From Rhytidiadelphus loreus (taxonomy: Eukaryota; Streptophyta; Bryopsida; Hypnales; Hylocomiaceae), in assembly GCA_947034895.1 (NCBI GenBank), contig OX344761.1, forward strand, positions 83,655,839-83,719,838: DNA of 64,000 bases. The letters run 5' to 3'. A program made the position numbers and the translations under genes. Under the pieces are notes generated by a model. That model did not search any database. It worked only from the letters and a program-made list of their open reading frames with translations, and was not told the DNA's origin. How positions within the stretch are numbered: the first letter of the stretch is position 1; each line of letters begins with the position of its first letter. Of this stretch, positions 22,889 to 34,631 are shown piece by piece.

Positions 22889-23253
22889 TGTGAGCCTAGG
22901 ATCTTGAGCCCATGAGCCTAGGAGCCTAGGCTCCTATGTTATAGACACCTTCCTTAGTTATAGGATGTTTATTTTATAGGTGTCTATGTTGTATGTACCT
23001 ATGTTATAAGCACCTTTCATGGTTATAAGATGTTTATATTATAGGTTTCTATGTTATAAGCACCATCAATGATTATAGGATATTTAAATTATAGGTACCT
23101 AATTATATATTATAGATGTCTATGTTATAAGCACTTATATTATAGGCACCTTCCATGGTTATAGGATGTTTATATTATAAGTATGTATGTTATAGACATC
23201 TCCAATAGTTGTAGAGTACCTATGTACATAGGCTCAAGGCTAGTAGGCTCACA
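22889..23253. mobile_element. TGTGAGCCTA-ended element with internal minisatellite
   Basis: The left end TGTGAGCCTAGGATCTTGAG (22889 on) and the right end (23231-23253, ...GGCTCACA) form inverted repeats of about 22 bp. The body is a tandem array of roughly 50-60 bp units built on GGTTATAGGATGTTTATATT and TCTATGTTATAAGCACC (starts near 22957, 23015, 23070 and 23155). Short direct matches ATTGTTG..GCAGTGAG flank the element at about 22854 and 23274. The superfamily is unknown. Confidence 0.6.
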
Positions 23254-24296
23254 TTTCTAAGCTCACATACTAACATTGTTGGCAGTGAGGTCAATAGAGG
23301 TTACAATGATCCAAAATAAACATGTTGAACTTGGATGTTCAACCTTGTAAAGACACTGCAGGCCTACAAGGTCTGATGGATGACTTCACTATTAACTTTT
23401 TCAAATAAAGAATGCAACTATTGGTCCAATAACCAGAGTATCTTAGTGACTACCTTTGTCATCAGGGGCTGTATCCTTCCTGGATTAATCCTCAAGTGCT
23501 TCAATGTCCATACTATGAATGATGAACAAAAGGCTTCGAGGCGTTGTTTTGTCCAACTAACTTTTCATTCATCCAATGTAACACTTGAATCTTGAAAAGA
23601 CAGCCTTCTTTAATGACCAATTTCATGAAATTGCGGTAAATGATAATTCTGCAGAAAGATATAAGCAAAAATGTGCCAAAATTAGAAAAGGATCCAGGCG
23701 TTAAGGGGTTAAACTCAAGCCTTCATCCATCCCCGATTGCAACGGATGATTCTGACAATAGATGAACCAACCAATGATCCGGATGAATGTGACAAATGGA
23801 TGAGGAGGACCCGGATGAATGAATCCCTGCCACCCGCCATCTTCGACTCTGGCTCTGGACATGGCAGGGAGCTGCAGCTGCGTTGTTATAACTCTACAAC
23901 AGGAGCTCAGTATCCCCAAGTAGATTGTCCCCCGTAACAGGCTTGGCTCTCTGTCTGTTTGTTAGTAGGACTGTAGAAGAAGCGCCAGAGGGCAAGAGCA
24001 TCTTCGAGTGTGTGCTTTGTACGCATTCAAAGCGCAACTGCGAGTTGCATTAAGAACCTTCTTGGCACATTAATGGCCTTAATCAAGCCTCGTCGTTGTT
24101 TATGTCCGCGTGGTAGTTAACTGGTTAGCGTGTAGCGTGAGCATTCAATAATTATGGTGTGCACTCGGCTATGGACGGAAGTTTCGAATGCGTAACGTCA
24201 ACAGAATTTTAAATGTACGTGACGATTTTTAATGCGATGTTGCATTAGTAGCGCGCGGAGATTTGAATTTTTAAGTTACGTCAGGTGATCGTGCGG
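23254..24296. other. Intergenic upstream of the methylesterase gene
   Basis: The first part (23340-23500) is related to 34942-35090 (CCTTGTAA...GATGGATGACTT, then a stretch with GCACCTATTAGTCC or a variant). From about 23690 the sequence becomes GC-richer and unique, and may include promoter sequence of the downstream gene. No ORF of interest is present. Confidence 0.35.
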
Positions 24297-24332
24297 AAGA
24301 GAGAGACAGAGAGAGAGAGAGAGAGAGGCGAG
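24297..24332. repeat. GA microsatellite
   Basis: A (GA)n tract interrupted by one ACA lies about 2 kb before the methylesterase start. GA/CT tracts are frequent in plant promoters and 5' UTRs, but no transcript boundary is visible here. Confidence 0.8.
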
Positions 24333-26370
24333 AGTGGAGGTTTGTCGATATGGAGAGGTGGAGATTTCATTTCATGTTGCTGTGATATCGGGACATTTTT
24401 GGGATTGAGAGTGGAGGCGGTGGCTTCTCTAATTTCTAGTCAAGTGCGCGCGGTTACGCAAAGAACTCATTTGCGTGTTACTTAGTGATGCTTATGTATA
24501 CGGTGCTGCAAGAACTGGCTGCAAGAGCTGGTAAAATGACTGCAAAAGACTCGCAGCTTTTAGAAAGTGTCGACTGGAAGTTGAAATCAAGTGTCGCAGT
24601 AACCGATCAGACATCTGACAGGACTCAGTAGTCTTAGTACGCCTGCATGTCAGCTGTTCGTTTTGGGAAGGTCACTAATCATAGAGTTTCTTTGATTTCT
24701 CTGCAGTTGCTGAAAGTTCTTGTTGGTGGCGTTAAGAGCACCCGCAGGTGGCGTGTGATGCGAGTGCTGACAACAGCATAAGCGATGGAGTTTTGGATTT
24801 TGTAAGGAGCATTTCGCAGGAGCTCGGCATGCTGAGGAAGTGGTGAATAGGATTGAGAGGAGTAATTTGGCAACTTCTCGAGCAAGTTCAAGCTAGTTTA
24901 CGAGACTGGAGACAAGAACTATGAGGTGAACCTTGTGGTATGGTTACAGCGGTGACTGTAGTGGCGACGATAAGGCATTAGTATTGATCGAGGCATTTTT
25001 CATTGTCTTCCACCGAATAATCATTACCAATGCTGCCAGCCTCCCTGAAAATTATGCTCCAGGAGATAGGATCGTGAAGAGTACTCCTTGCCACTCACGA
25101 CAACAAGGCAGGTGTTTATGTTGCTATGATCGACTTTCATAATGTCCACAGTGGGACTGGTGAGTCCACTGAGTTGGTCTCGGTGGAGATGAATAGTTAT
25201 AGGCTGTATGAGAACAGTCTCGAGGCTTCACCGATGGTTATGAGTTTTTGATAATGGGAATTCTCTTGAGAAGTGCGGCATTGTACTGGACAGATCTGAC
25301 GAAGTATGGCGACTGCGAGGCACTACTTCATTGCCAATCAACAAAAAAGGTATTCTTCGAGAAACTTTATGGCGTAGTGTGTGGGACCGTGTAGCTGAAC
25401 AGCATATTCGTTACGTACACGTCCGTTTCTGAAAAGAGCTTTGTCTTTGCAATTTAAGGAGGAGGATTACAAATTTATGGCAGCATGAGGTACGTATATT
25501 TACAATGTTCGTATTCAAAGACACATCTTGAGTTTCTATCCCGAATTCTCGCTCCTAGAAAACCTAATGCACCTTGTACTATGGCCTCGAGCTACAACCG
25601 CATTCTCTTTTCTCACAAATTTCGTTGCATTTTTTAAGAGATGCTTGGTTCGGGCCTTAGTTCGACATTTATGTGATGTATGTTGGCACACAGAATTCCT
25701 TCATCAACCTCACATGTTCACTTGCGATTATTAGCTATTATCTTGCGAATTCGAAGTAGGCTTCATTACGTGAGGTCTTCCCCAAATAGTGAGCCACCAT
25801 ACCCGAGTTCCATAAAGTGTTTTCCGTCATGTGGTAGCGATTTGTCTAAACAAGCAGAATTACTTGGTTCCTAGCTTAGTAATCTTCTTGCCAGTAGATC
25901 CTAGCTCGTTTTTTCTCTTCTCATAGACACGTCCATAGATTAGACCATACAAACCAAAACTGCTTCCACACAATGCGTTTAGGAGTTAGCATTTTAGGAT
26001 AGTTGAAATATCCGACCCCGCAGCTAACTTTGCTGAGGCAAGCGAAGTCTTACCTCTCTACTTCCAAATCCACGATCTCCGTTTTCTGGTGGATATTTCT
26101 AATTGGCAATCCTTTTCCCTAGAGTTTAGTTAAATTATGTTGTCAAAGTTTCGAAAACATGGAAAATACTTTATTCGAGTTGGTTGAAATGTCCGACATC
26201 TGGAATGTTCTGATGTTTATCGACCTATCTCGATCTGAGATTGTCGTCTTTTGCTACTGCAAAGAAATGACCGGACCTGCGTGTTGCAGATGAGATAAAG
26301 CATAGAACTTGGCTCGCGATTAGAGCTCCAAATCTACTGCTTGGCTGTAGAAGCTTTGACATCACTAACG
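24333..26370. other. GC-moderate region before the methylesterase gene
   Basis: No intact gene is recognised. Short plus-strand open stretches look protein-like in places (for example 24933-25142, and one in another frame over about 25093-25246), but they are broken by stops and frame changes. This could be a decayed gene or a long spliced 5' UTR; transcript data would decide. Confidence 0.35.
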
Positions 26371-28577
26371 ATGGGGAATCAATTTACGCGCATTCGTTTC
26401 AAAAAGAAGCAGGGTGACAAGAAGCCGAAGGAGTGCCCGAAACAAGGTTCCAATAAAACAGGAGGTTTGGATGAGCAAACAATCAGGGACCAGGCAATGG
26501 TAATGGCGAAGCATGAGCTATACATCGCTAGTTTGAGTTCGCAGAGCAAAATGCTTCAGGAGACTTCTATAGACCCCCCTAGACACAGTTACTCTGGAAG
26601 GGCAAGTTATGGGAGGCTCGATTTTTCAAGGAGCTACAGTACTCAAGTTCGGAGAGACATCGACTCCTTGCTCGACCCCGTACCATCTATGCACCTAAGA
26701 AAGGTTCAGTTCACTTCTGCAATTTTCGTTTGCTTATCGTGTTACATGTATTTGTTAACTTGCAAATCAACCTTCAGTAATGTCGTTCGTTTCTTACAAT
26801 CTCATTTTAATTTGATGATGAGCTCTGGACATGATAAACACTTGAACTCATATCAGATCTGTTGGAGTTCCTGCATGACCTGGTTGCTCTACTTGGTCTT
26901 GAACTTACAATTTCGTTGAATTTCAGGATAGGTACATGGATGTGAACCTGGAAAGTACACATTTCATACTGGTGCACGGAGGAGGTCTAGGAGCATGGTG
27001 TTGGTACAAATCTATAGCTTTGCTTGAGGACTCCGGCTTCAAGGCCACAGCAATTGACCTAATGGGCTCTGGCATTGAGCCAACAGACCCCAATCGTATC
27101 ACAAGCCTTCAGCAATATTCAAAGCCTCTTCTGGATGTCTTGAAAAAAATTGAAACTACGACGGGCTATGAAAAGGTTGAATGTCAAACCATTTCCATGA
27201 TACGATTTCTCTGGATTTCGCGAATGCCGCAAACTTTCTTTCGTTTGACTCGATGCTAATATGAAAAACTTCATGGATCCAGCCTCAAGTGCCGGAAGTT
27301 GGAAGTCGTACATGAATGGCTTGTTTACTGAATTCTTTCTTCACTCATTTGCCCTGGTTATTGGTTGTCAGTTTTCAAACCAGACCGATCAAACATAGTA
27401 GACATATTGGGGTACCGGTGTACAAAAACTCTAAGCAAATATGGATTGCAGAAGAACAACCATTTATGTTTTAGTGCTTGTGTTCTAACTAGGGTGTCGT
27501 GTTTTTTGACAGGTAATCCTCGTAGGTCACAGCATAGGGGGTGCATGCATCTCCTATGCGATGGAGTGCTTTCCAGGACTAATTTCCAAGGCTATCTTCA
27601 TTGCAGCAACTATGGTCAGCAACAACCAAAGCGCCTTTGATATTCTGCAAAAGCATGTAAGCTTATTTAAATCCTTCAATTTCCTTTTCCCGAGTTGAAA
27701 TTGCACTTGGACATCGGAAATGTGTAGAAAATCTGTAGCATCTTCTTAACCACACCTGCGGCGGTTAAGTATCTTTAAAAAGCGCAGTCCTTACTATCGA
27801 TGTATCTCCTGTGTTTCTGTGGTAATATGCCATTTCACTTAGATTCCAACTGCTTTCTTAATTAATGGCCAAGTATCATTGCGTAGGTGCAAAATCCGGA
27901 CGCTCTCATGGCCAAGGCTCAAAAATTTATATATGGGCACGGAAGAAGGAAACCACCCACTGCACTTACGTTTGACAAAAGCTTAACTGCGGATCTTTTC
28001 TTCAACACCTGCCCAGCGAAGGTAATCCTTCAACCCAACCCTCTCAAATTGCAACTCGTCAGTGAACACTTCCTGTGTGTATCCCAAGAGTCTCCCATGT
28101 GCGCTAATCTGTGGGTGTTCACGGCAGTGGGTGAAAAAAGTAGTATTGTACTAAGTTGAACCCAATTTCTATTTTCTAATGACACAGACTTGCACGCTCT
28201 GGCTCACTAATAAGATAAATCAGCACAGTGTATTTTTCTTGCATGCCCGGTCAGAATTGCTTTTTAACTTCCAATCGTGGCAAAATCTGTGGCAGGACGT
28301 GGCCTTGGCAACGCACTCGATGCGAGCAACGCCGTTTGCCCCAGCCATGGAGAAGCTCTTGTTGACGCAAACGAACTACGGCACGGTGAGGCGGTTCTAC
28401 ATCTCCACCACGGCAGATCAAGCCATACCGTTCCCCGCCCAACACGCAGTCATCGAGGAGAATCCGCCGGAACGCGTCTTCACCTTGCGAGGCAGCGACC
28501 ACTGCCCGTTCTTTTCGAAACCTCAGTCCCTGCACCGACTCTTCCTTGAGATTGCCCACATCAATGAGAAATTTTAG
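26371..28577 (+). CDS. Methylesterase family alpha/beta hydrolase, MES11-like (380 aa)
   Basis: A member of the plant MES/SABP2/hydroxynitrile-lyase family, whose members hydrolyse methyl esters of hormones and related compounds; the substrate here is unknown. Exons: 26371-26703, 26927-27175, 27513-27656, 27887-28021, 28296-28577; all introns are GT-AG and phase 0. Residues 1-120 are an extension starting Met-Gly-Asn, as in the MES11-15 group, rich in basic and serine residues. The hydrolase core follows: oxyanion motif VHGGGLGAWCW (His128), nucleophile elbow GHSIGGA (Ser201), Asp328 in TTADQAIP and His356 in RGSDHCPFFSKP, a complete triad. Length matches the family (about 390 aa). The ATG at 26371 is preferred because it gives the MGN start; no earlier in-frame ATG exists in the open frame. 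The extension may direct plastid import or membrane binding, which is uncertain. Confidence 0.94.
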
Positions 28578-29660
28578 GAGCTCTACCATTCTGCAGCGTT
28601 TAGTAGCTCTAGCTGTTAATGAAAGGGGATCTGTTCATTTCCTCCCTTTTGCATCAATCCACATCTCGCCGCGCAATCTCAGTTTTGCAAAGTCCTAAAG
28701 TGCACAAGTTCTAGAAAGGGAGAACTTTTCCCTCCCTACGTTGGACTCTGCCTACATTGACTGGTTTTCGGCATGCTTCAGTAGGAGTCCTTTGCTAAGC
28801 TCTCTTCCTTCTCCATCATGTTACCCCAGGAATGTCCTTGTACAGAAATTGTCAATGCAGAAGTTAAAAAGATGATACCAGCGTTCGGAGGGAGACAGTA
28901 ACAATAGAAACAGAGAGAGGAGAAGTAGATGTAAACAGCTGAAACTGTAATGACCAAGTTGAGCAGTTTGCCCAACCGACATATCAAAGTTGCAAAAGTA
29001 TTGTCATATTACAAATGCTCACTCTTTCCACAACAAAAGCAGGGTCAGTAGAGAATATGAACTCTAGCCCCCGAGTCACTTTGCTTCACGTCGTTGTCAT
29101 GAAGGACGGGAAAGCTCTCTACAGTAGAGACCAAAATCTTGTCACTGTTATGTTGGGGCCTGTCTACTTCACTACTGAGCTGATTTCTGCTATTCCGCTG
29201 ATAAAAGTACAATATGGAACATGTAATATACAAGTGGATGCTAAGTTGTGATCGCAAAAACTCTGCAAACGCCAGGGAAAGGGAGCAGAGCCACGCACGT
29301 GGTTGCTCTTGTATCATACAATTCGGGGAAAAAAGGGAGCCAAAAAATCCAGCTCCGCTGACGCCGTACGCTCGCTGGTACCATCAGTCGCCTCCAGGAG
29401 ATTCTTGAATGTATCTAAGGTAGGGCAGGTCTGTGCACGATACATGTTGTCTGCAGTTTTCACATGTCTTCATGGGTTGTTCCAACAACCGTTTCCAATC
29501 AACAGAGTGAACCAACAGTCGAGGCTGGATTCAGTTTCATGCCAGGAGAACGCTACCCCAATTGGCTGATGGATGCGGTACAATTGCTTCGAAAGTCCAG
29601 AGCTAGGACTGCCGTTCCCCGGATTGGCAGTAATACCGATAGTACGATCTGGCCACCACC
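28578..29660. other. Intergenic between methylesterase and coiled-coil gene
   Basis: It probably begins with the methylesterase 3' UTR. A plus-strand open frame at 29464-29664 (66 codons, ATG start) looks protein-like but is unrecognised, and it converges with the minus-strand frame ending at 29661. Nothing else is seen. Confidence 0.4.
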
Positions 29661-29891
29661 CTAGGGGACACCCTGTGCCTCTGAGAGAGGGAGTGTGTTG
29701 AACTGGAGGGACGGCGTCTCAAACAAGGGACCAAAAGAGGGGTTCATAACCCATTCGAGAAGCGTTAGAATGTTAGAATCCACTTGTGAGATGATGTCTT
29801 CTGGGTAAGCTTGATCGTCGGCAGGGTCAAAACGGCGGCAACCTTCATATTGCAGTGCTTCTGATAGTCCACTGGCTGGAAAGGCTTTTAT
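29661..29891 (-). other. In-frame open extension after the coiled-coil stop codon
   Basis: Immediately after the TAA at 29892-29894, and in the same frame, 76 more codons stay open to a TAG at 29661-29663. The translation has balanced protein-like composition (segments such as FDPADDQAYPEDI and LTLLEWVMNPSFGPL). A 57-nt segment with GT and AG ends (29873-29929), starting GTCAAATCTC and ending CCTTTCCAG on the minus strand, would remove the stop and keep frame, joining ...FKE to ASGLSEAL. That suggests an alternative C-terminus, although 57 nt is short for a plant intron and the donor is weak. Confidence 0.4.
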
Positions 29892-31397
29892 TTATTCTTC
29901 TTCCCAACTACTTCGCAGAATAGAGATTTGACCTTCCTTGAACATGACATCTTCGTCGAGTTGTTGTAGCCTTCGTCGCAAAAGCTCCACCTCCAGGCTC
30001 ATGTGTAGAGCCTCGCGGCTGATGCTTTCGACCTCCTTCTCGCGTTCGCTGAGCGCCTTCTCCGAGTCCGCTATCTGGGTCCGTGCGTGCGATTGCCAAG
30101 CTACTAACTGGTCGCGATCCTTCTTTAACTCCTCGAAGCTCCGGACCATGGCACCGTACTGCGATTGGCTATCCCGCAAGTTCGCTTCCTGGTTCAGAAC
30201 ATACTCTTGAAGCGTGTCGTAGTGTAGGTTTCGCTCGTCCATTTCCGTTGCCCACTCCACCATTTGTTCCTTGAATTGCTCCAGGGCACGGATGGCCGCG
30301 TCCTTCTGTTTGATTGCGGTCGCAGTTTTCAACTGTTGTCGCTCGCAATCCAGATTTTTTGACTGGAGCGATCGTGCGAGGGATTCGTTCTGCATAGAGA
30401 GTCGAACTACACAAGCGTTTTGTGCGCTCACTATGGCTGCCAAATCCAATAGCTTGGGCTCCAGCATTGTGAAGTTGAGTGACCTTCTTGATTCTAATGC
30501 CATCTTCTTCAGATTCAGCAAAGACTTGAGCATCTGGTTGCTTGTACTTAGAGCCTCCAAACGCGTTTCCAGGTTGAAAACATCGTTCTCTCGCGCTTGC
30601 ACAAGCTGACGCTCGACGTAGAGATCCTGCTTGAATTTCTCATTCTCTGTCATCACCTCAGCCAGCTTAGTTGAGGACGCCGCGATGACTTCTTTCATGG
30701 CTTGTCTTTGTGCTACGGAGAATTTCAATTTGGCAGATATCATCTTAAGCTCCTCTTGAAGCTCTTGAACCTGCTCAACGCTGTCCACGCACTCAGCACA
30801 TTGGTCGTTGCGCCAGCACAAGAGCTTTGGGTTAGTGCATTCTCCATTTCCCGGCGCTTCATCGTTGAAATCATCGGGAAACGAGTTTATCTCGTGGCTC
30901 GCACAGAGTAGTTGCAATTTCTCGACTAGTTCTCGAAGTTCACGCTTGTCCTCTTTGTGGCACACAACTTGGAGATTGTTGGAGCACAATGCTCTTGGAG
31001 ATTCTCGTGGGCTTTCAACGGCATTCTTATGCAGCAGCTCCATGGTAAGCGCCTCCGCATCTCGTACTTTGATCGATAAATCTTGCAAATGGTGTTCCAT
31101 TTCTTGCACTCGTTCCTTCATGACCTCCTCTCTCGCTTCCATGGTTGCCACTTGAGTTGAAAGACTGCCATTTTCAAGCTCCAGTTTCTTGATTTTTTCA
31201 TTCAGCAGTTTTCCGTCGTCGAATCCGAATCTGACATATTCTCCGCACAAGAGATCGGAAATTTCCACAAGTCGCGCTTTAGTTCCGCCTCGAAAGAACC
31301 TCCTCTCACTACATTGCTTATCAAAGGTTTTGGATGCCATCGACTGTTGAAGTGCATCACAGTCCTGATCGATGTGAAGAGTCGAGTTGATTGCCAT
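29892..31397 (-). CDS. Long coiled-coil protein of unknown function (501 aa)
   Basis: This is the longest uninterrupted ORF of the window. I do not recognise a named family. The N-terminal 50 residues are not coiled coil. From about residue 60 onward the sequence has heptad-rich, charged Glu/Lys/Gln/Arg stretches (about 60-120, 205-300 and 330-500), split by a low-helix segment around 165-205. That segment holds a cysteine cluster C-x6-C-x5-C-x2-C (ECTNPKLLCWRNDQCAEC). No signal peptide or membrane segment is seen. It is most like plant filament- or cytoskeleton-associated coiled-coil proteins, but that is only composition. The ATG at 31397 is the first of the frame. The stop overlaps AATAAATAAAA, which could serve as a polyadenylation signal. 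The gene is convergent with the upstream plus-strand gene. Confidence 0.8.
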   Translation of the reverse strand: MAINSTLHIDQDCDALQQSMASKTFDKQCSERRFFRGGTKARLVEISDLLCGEYVRFGFDDGKLLNEKIKKLELENGSLSTQVATMEAREEVMKERVQEMEHHLQDLSIKVRDAEALTMELLHKNAVESPRESPRALCSNNLQVVCHKEDKRELRELVEKLQLLCASHEINSFPDDFNDEAPGNGECTNPKLLCWRNDQCAECVDSVEQVQELQEELKMISAKLKFSVAQRQAMKEVIAASSTKLAEVMTENEKFKQDLYVERQLVQARENDVFNLETRLEALSTSNQMLKSLLNLKKMALESRRSLNFTMLEPKLLDLAAIVSAQNACVVRLSMQNESLARSLQSKNLDCERQQLKTATAIKQKDAAIRALEQFKEQMVEWATEMDERNLHYDTLQEYVLNQEANLRDSQSQYGAMVRSFEELKKDRDQLVAWQSHARTQIADSEKALSEREKEVESISREALHMSLEVELLRRRLQQLDEDVMFKEGQISILRSSWEEE

Positions 31398-33565
31398 TCG
31401 CGCCTTCGAAATATTTCAACCCCGTGTTTCTCAGTCGAGAGTTGGCCTTCGACTCACCAATGCAAGTAATTGCAATACGTGCTTGCTTGGTAACTGCATC
31501 AATGTTTCAGCAGAGGTACAAATCGTGAAAACGGAATCCCGGTGCTACACATATGGGACGTGGTTGACTAATGCTGTGTACATTTTGACCAAGTGAATGT
31601 CACCTGTCGGAAACAGGCCTCTGCTACATCAGGAACTCTATCTTGAGCATTGAGCAGGAACTTCTTTATGCAAATATAATAAATGCTGTAGTGATTACGA
31701 TACTTCGTATGTCCACGCGCTCACAGTATAGGAGACAATATGAAGCACTTTCAAATCAAATAATGACTTACGACGCGGAGATGAGAAATGGATTACCTTA
31801 GAAGGAGAGGTAGACGAAATGTATGTAGGCCTGTAATAAGAATGCTGCACTTCTATGCATCAATTGCACCAAAACCTTCTCTGGAACATCCTCTGCAGAT
31901 CCGAACAACAACACTTCTTAAGAAAAAACAGTAGGTTCAGAGCTATACAGTACGATGAAATAAAAATGCCGTGCTCCGGAGTCTTCTTAATGGAAGCAAG
32001 GGTGGTACGGTTATAAGCGGTGTAGACTTTAAAGATCAAATTCATCGATTGACTGAATACTTGGTGCGACCAATTGATCATCTAAAATGTGGCCAGCGCC
32101 ATGCTATGTTCAGAAAAAACGACTCTCTCCGCATCCGACTCAGGAGACCTTTTCAGCTTTACAGGTGGTTGAAAACATTCACGCTACTTTCAAACACAAA
32201 AGAATTCCTGTCTTTCAAAGAGTGGATCCTACAGAGTTGCGTTGTACAAGACTTTTGAAAAATTTTACTTTCTTTGTCCAAAAATGTGGTCTAAAGTTTT
32301 AAAACCCTTTCTCAAGCGGTCAAGCCTTTATCAAATTCATGAGGGTCAAGAATTTAGGACCTTAGCTACACTCTATGATCCAGCAAAAGCCTCTAGAGTT
32401 ACCCTGAAGAGTACTTGAGCATAGTTTCCATAATTATCAATGAAACTTGAACACAGAACTTATTAAAGATTGAGCTTCAAGTGGCCCGCTCTTACTTGTT
32501 TTAATGAAAAAAGACAAATAATGAGCTCGTAATGAGGTTACTGAAACAATGTTATTCAACAAGAAGTAGAAACCCCCTTCCCTGAGCAAAGAGAACCCGA
32601 CAACATTGGCTCACGAAACCATAGCAGTTCATACTCTATAGAATTTAGTTGTCTCCCTTGTGACGAGTGAAAAATTATGTGAAAAGAAACTCACGAGAAA
32701 TAGAAGGTCATTACTACTTAAGCTCAACCGAAATCCCTTCACCGTAGTGTTGATTCTTCTCTTTGCAGCCTGCAACAACACCATTTCACTAGTCCGGTCG
32801 CCTCTCTCAGCTGCGGAAAAGAAAGAAAACAAACCGATAAGCCTTACAGCGGCATCATAATCGATTGAAGAAACAGCGATGCGAAGACCTTCACAAATCT
32901 CATTTCACAAAACAGCAAGCAACACTAAAATACATCAGCCGAGGCCAAAGAGCTTTCGTTAAAGAAGTTTCCACAAACTTTGGCGCCAAATGCATCAGGT
33001 GCCGATTCATGCATGAAATCTTGAACTCACCCGCTCAATCAAGTCAACCTTCGATTCAAAGTAAGGAATAGCTCCTCCCGCCAACCGGGTAACAAATTGC
33101 ATCCCCGACCTTCAAGAAACTGATACTCTCCAACTCTTCCAGAATTCAACGCTCAGGTTGACGACCGGTCGTATTTCCAATTGCACTCAGCGAGGGCTTG
33201 TCGTTCTCCAATAAAGCAGAAAGTGAAGATGACACCCCAAGAAGCTTAATGCCTCCACAACAAGCATAATACGCGAGTCCAACGCTCGGATCACCACGTA
33301 TCCTTTCACCTCCTAAAGTAGTAAACCAGTAATTGACATTACTCACGATCTTCACGAAGGTAGAGATAAGTAAGAGGTGAAAGTGCCACAATTTTGGCCC
33401 GAACACGCAATTTCCTTTGGCCACTGATCACCTGTGTTCCAAGGCAGCAAAGTCCTTCCCAATTCGTCACACCAATTGCTAGGAAAACAAGTGCTGGAAT
33501 TCGGTACAAGCCACCACAGCCGAGCTCGTCAAGCATCAAAACTCTCCCAAACGCTTCACAAAGGC
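31398..33565. other. Region upstream of the coiled-coil gene, no further gene seen
   Basis: Composition is intermediate. It should contain the promoter and 5' UTR of the minus-strand coiled-coil gene. Short open frames are present on both strands without recognisable content. No terminal inverted repeats were found. Confidence 0.4.
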
Positions 33566-34015
33566 CTATCACTACAATAGCACTTCAAACCTCGAGGAAT
33601 TGATATTTGAGAGTAAAGCAACATTTGTCATTCCTCCACTGAGTAGCTGGAGGACAATTCTCGAGCCAAAACACAACAAAATTGACTCCGCTTTAAGAAA
33701 TCCAACAGTTTCCTCCACGCGCAAATCAACACCGAAATGAAGAAGAAATTGCTTAAAACTTTCTCCGAAAGTCTCCAAAACGCTCGGCAACGGCCTATCA
33801 CTTCAGATGCATCTCGAAGCTCAAGGAATGGATATATTTGATACTATAGCAACCGCCGTCGTTCTACAACTGGAGGACAATGCTTGAGCAAAAATACACG
33901 AAAGTTGATTTCACTTCAAGAAATCGAGCACTCTCATCCACGCCCCTCACCAAAACCAAAATGAGCAAGAGATGGCTCCCAAATCCCTCCAAATTCTCCA
34001 AAATCCCGCCAAATG
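33566..34015. repeat. Degenerate tandem repeat, about 230-bp units
   Basis: Two direct copies start with GCCTATCACT (33566 and 33792) and share CTGGAGGACAAT, CACTTCAAGAAATC-like and CTCCAAAA blocks in order. A third, more diverged copy may precede them at about 33440-33565 (shared CTCCCAAACGCTTC). Small open frames in it are incidental. Confidence 0.7.
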
Positions 34016-34631
34016 ACACCTAAGAGTGTCTTAAAAGGGAATTTTCTAAACAAGATCGCTTACAAAACAGTGACAAAGAGCTTGACCTCTCCCTGACACA
34101 CCGTCGACGCAAAACGAGTCCAAGTTCCTGTTGCGACAAACTCAATCATTCTTCATCATCGTCTTCCTCCTCTCTCTGGCTATCTCTCGAGTATGCCGTC
34201 GTAGTGCCACTGTAGAGCAAAACCAAGAAAGACTCTACAAATAATTGATGTAACTCCGTAACTCAGGACTGAGTTCTTGAATGACCGCGTGCAAATATTT
34301 CTCCCGAAATCATAAAGTAGACCGACACTAATTCGCGAAAAGCAACAAAAGCACGAGGTGTGAGGCTACAAGGCTACTTTACTTCAGAGCTACAAGGAAC
34401 AAAATGTACTTGTGACTGCAGCCGGCGTCCACAGTAAAGTCTCGACACTTTTAATAGGTCCTGTCTTCTTGTTTTCGCAGGTTTGCGGTTTGTTTACAAC
34501 GAAGATGACGACGCCTTAAGGTAACTCTGTCTATCACAGGCAAAATGGGAGACAGGCAAAATTATACTAAGGGTATACCGGATTACTGTAATAATTTTAT
34601 TTATTTTTTAAACTAAAACTAAAATTGTTTC
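34016..34631. other. Boundary of the gene-bearing island
   Basis: No gene is recognised. Composition changes from GC-moderate to AT-rich at about 34560. A short direct repeat CAGGCAAAAT lies at about 34537 and 34554. Confidence 0.4.

Noticed and set aside
23695..23711. GTTAAGGGGTTAA motif resembling a piggyBac-like right end
   Set aside because: No matching left end or family interior sequence was found nearby.
24700..25500. Possible pseudogene upstream of the methylesterase
   Set aside because: Protein-like stretches change frame several times and match no family that I recognise; left as unassigned.
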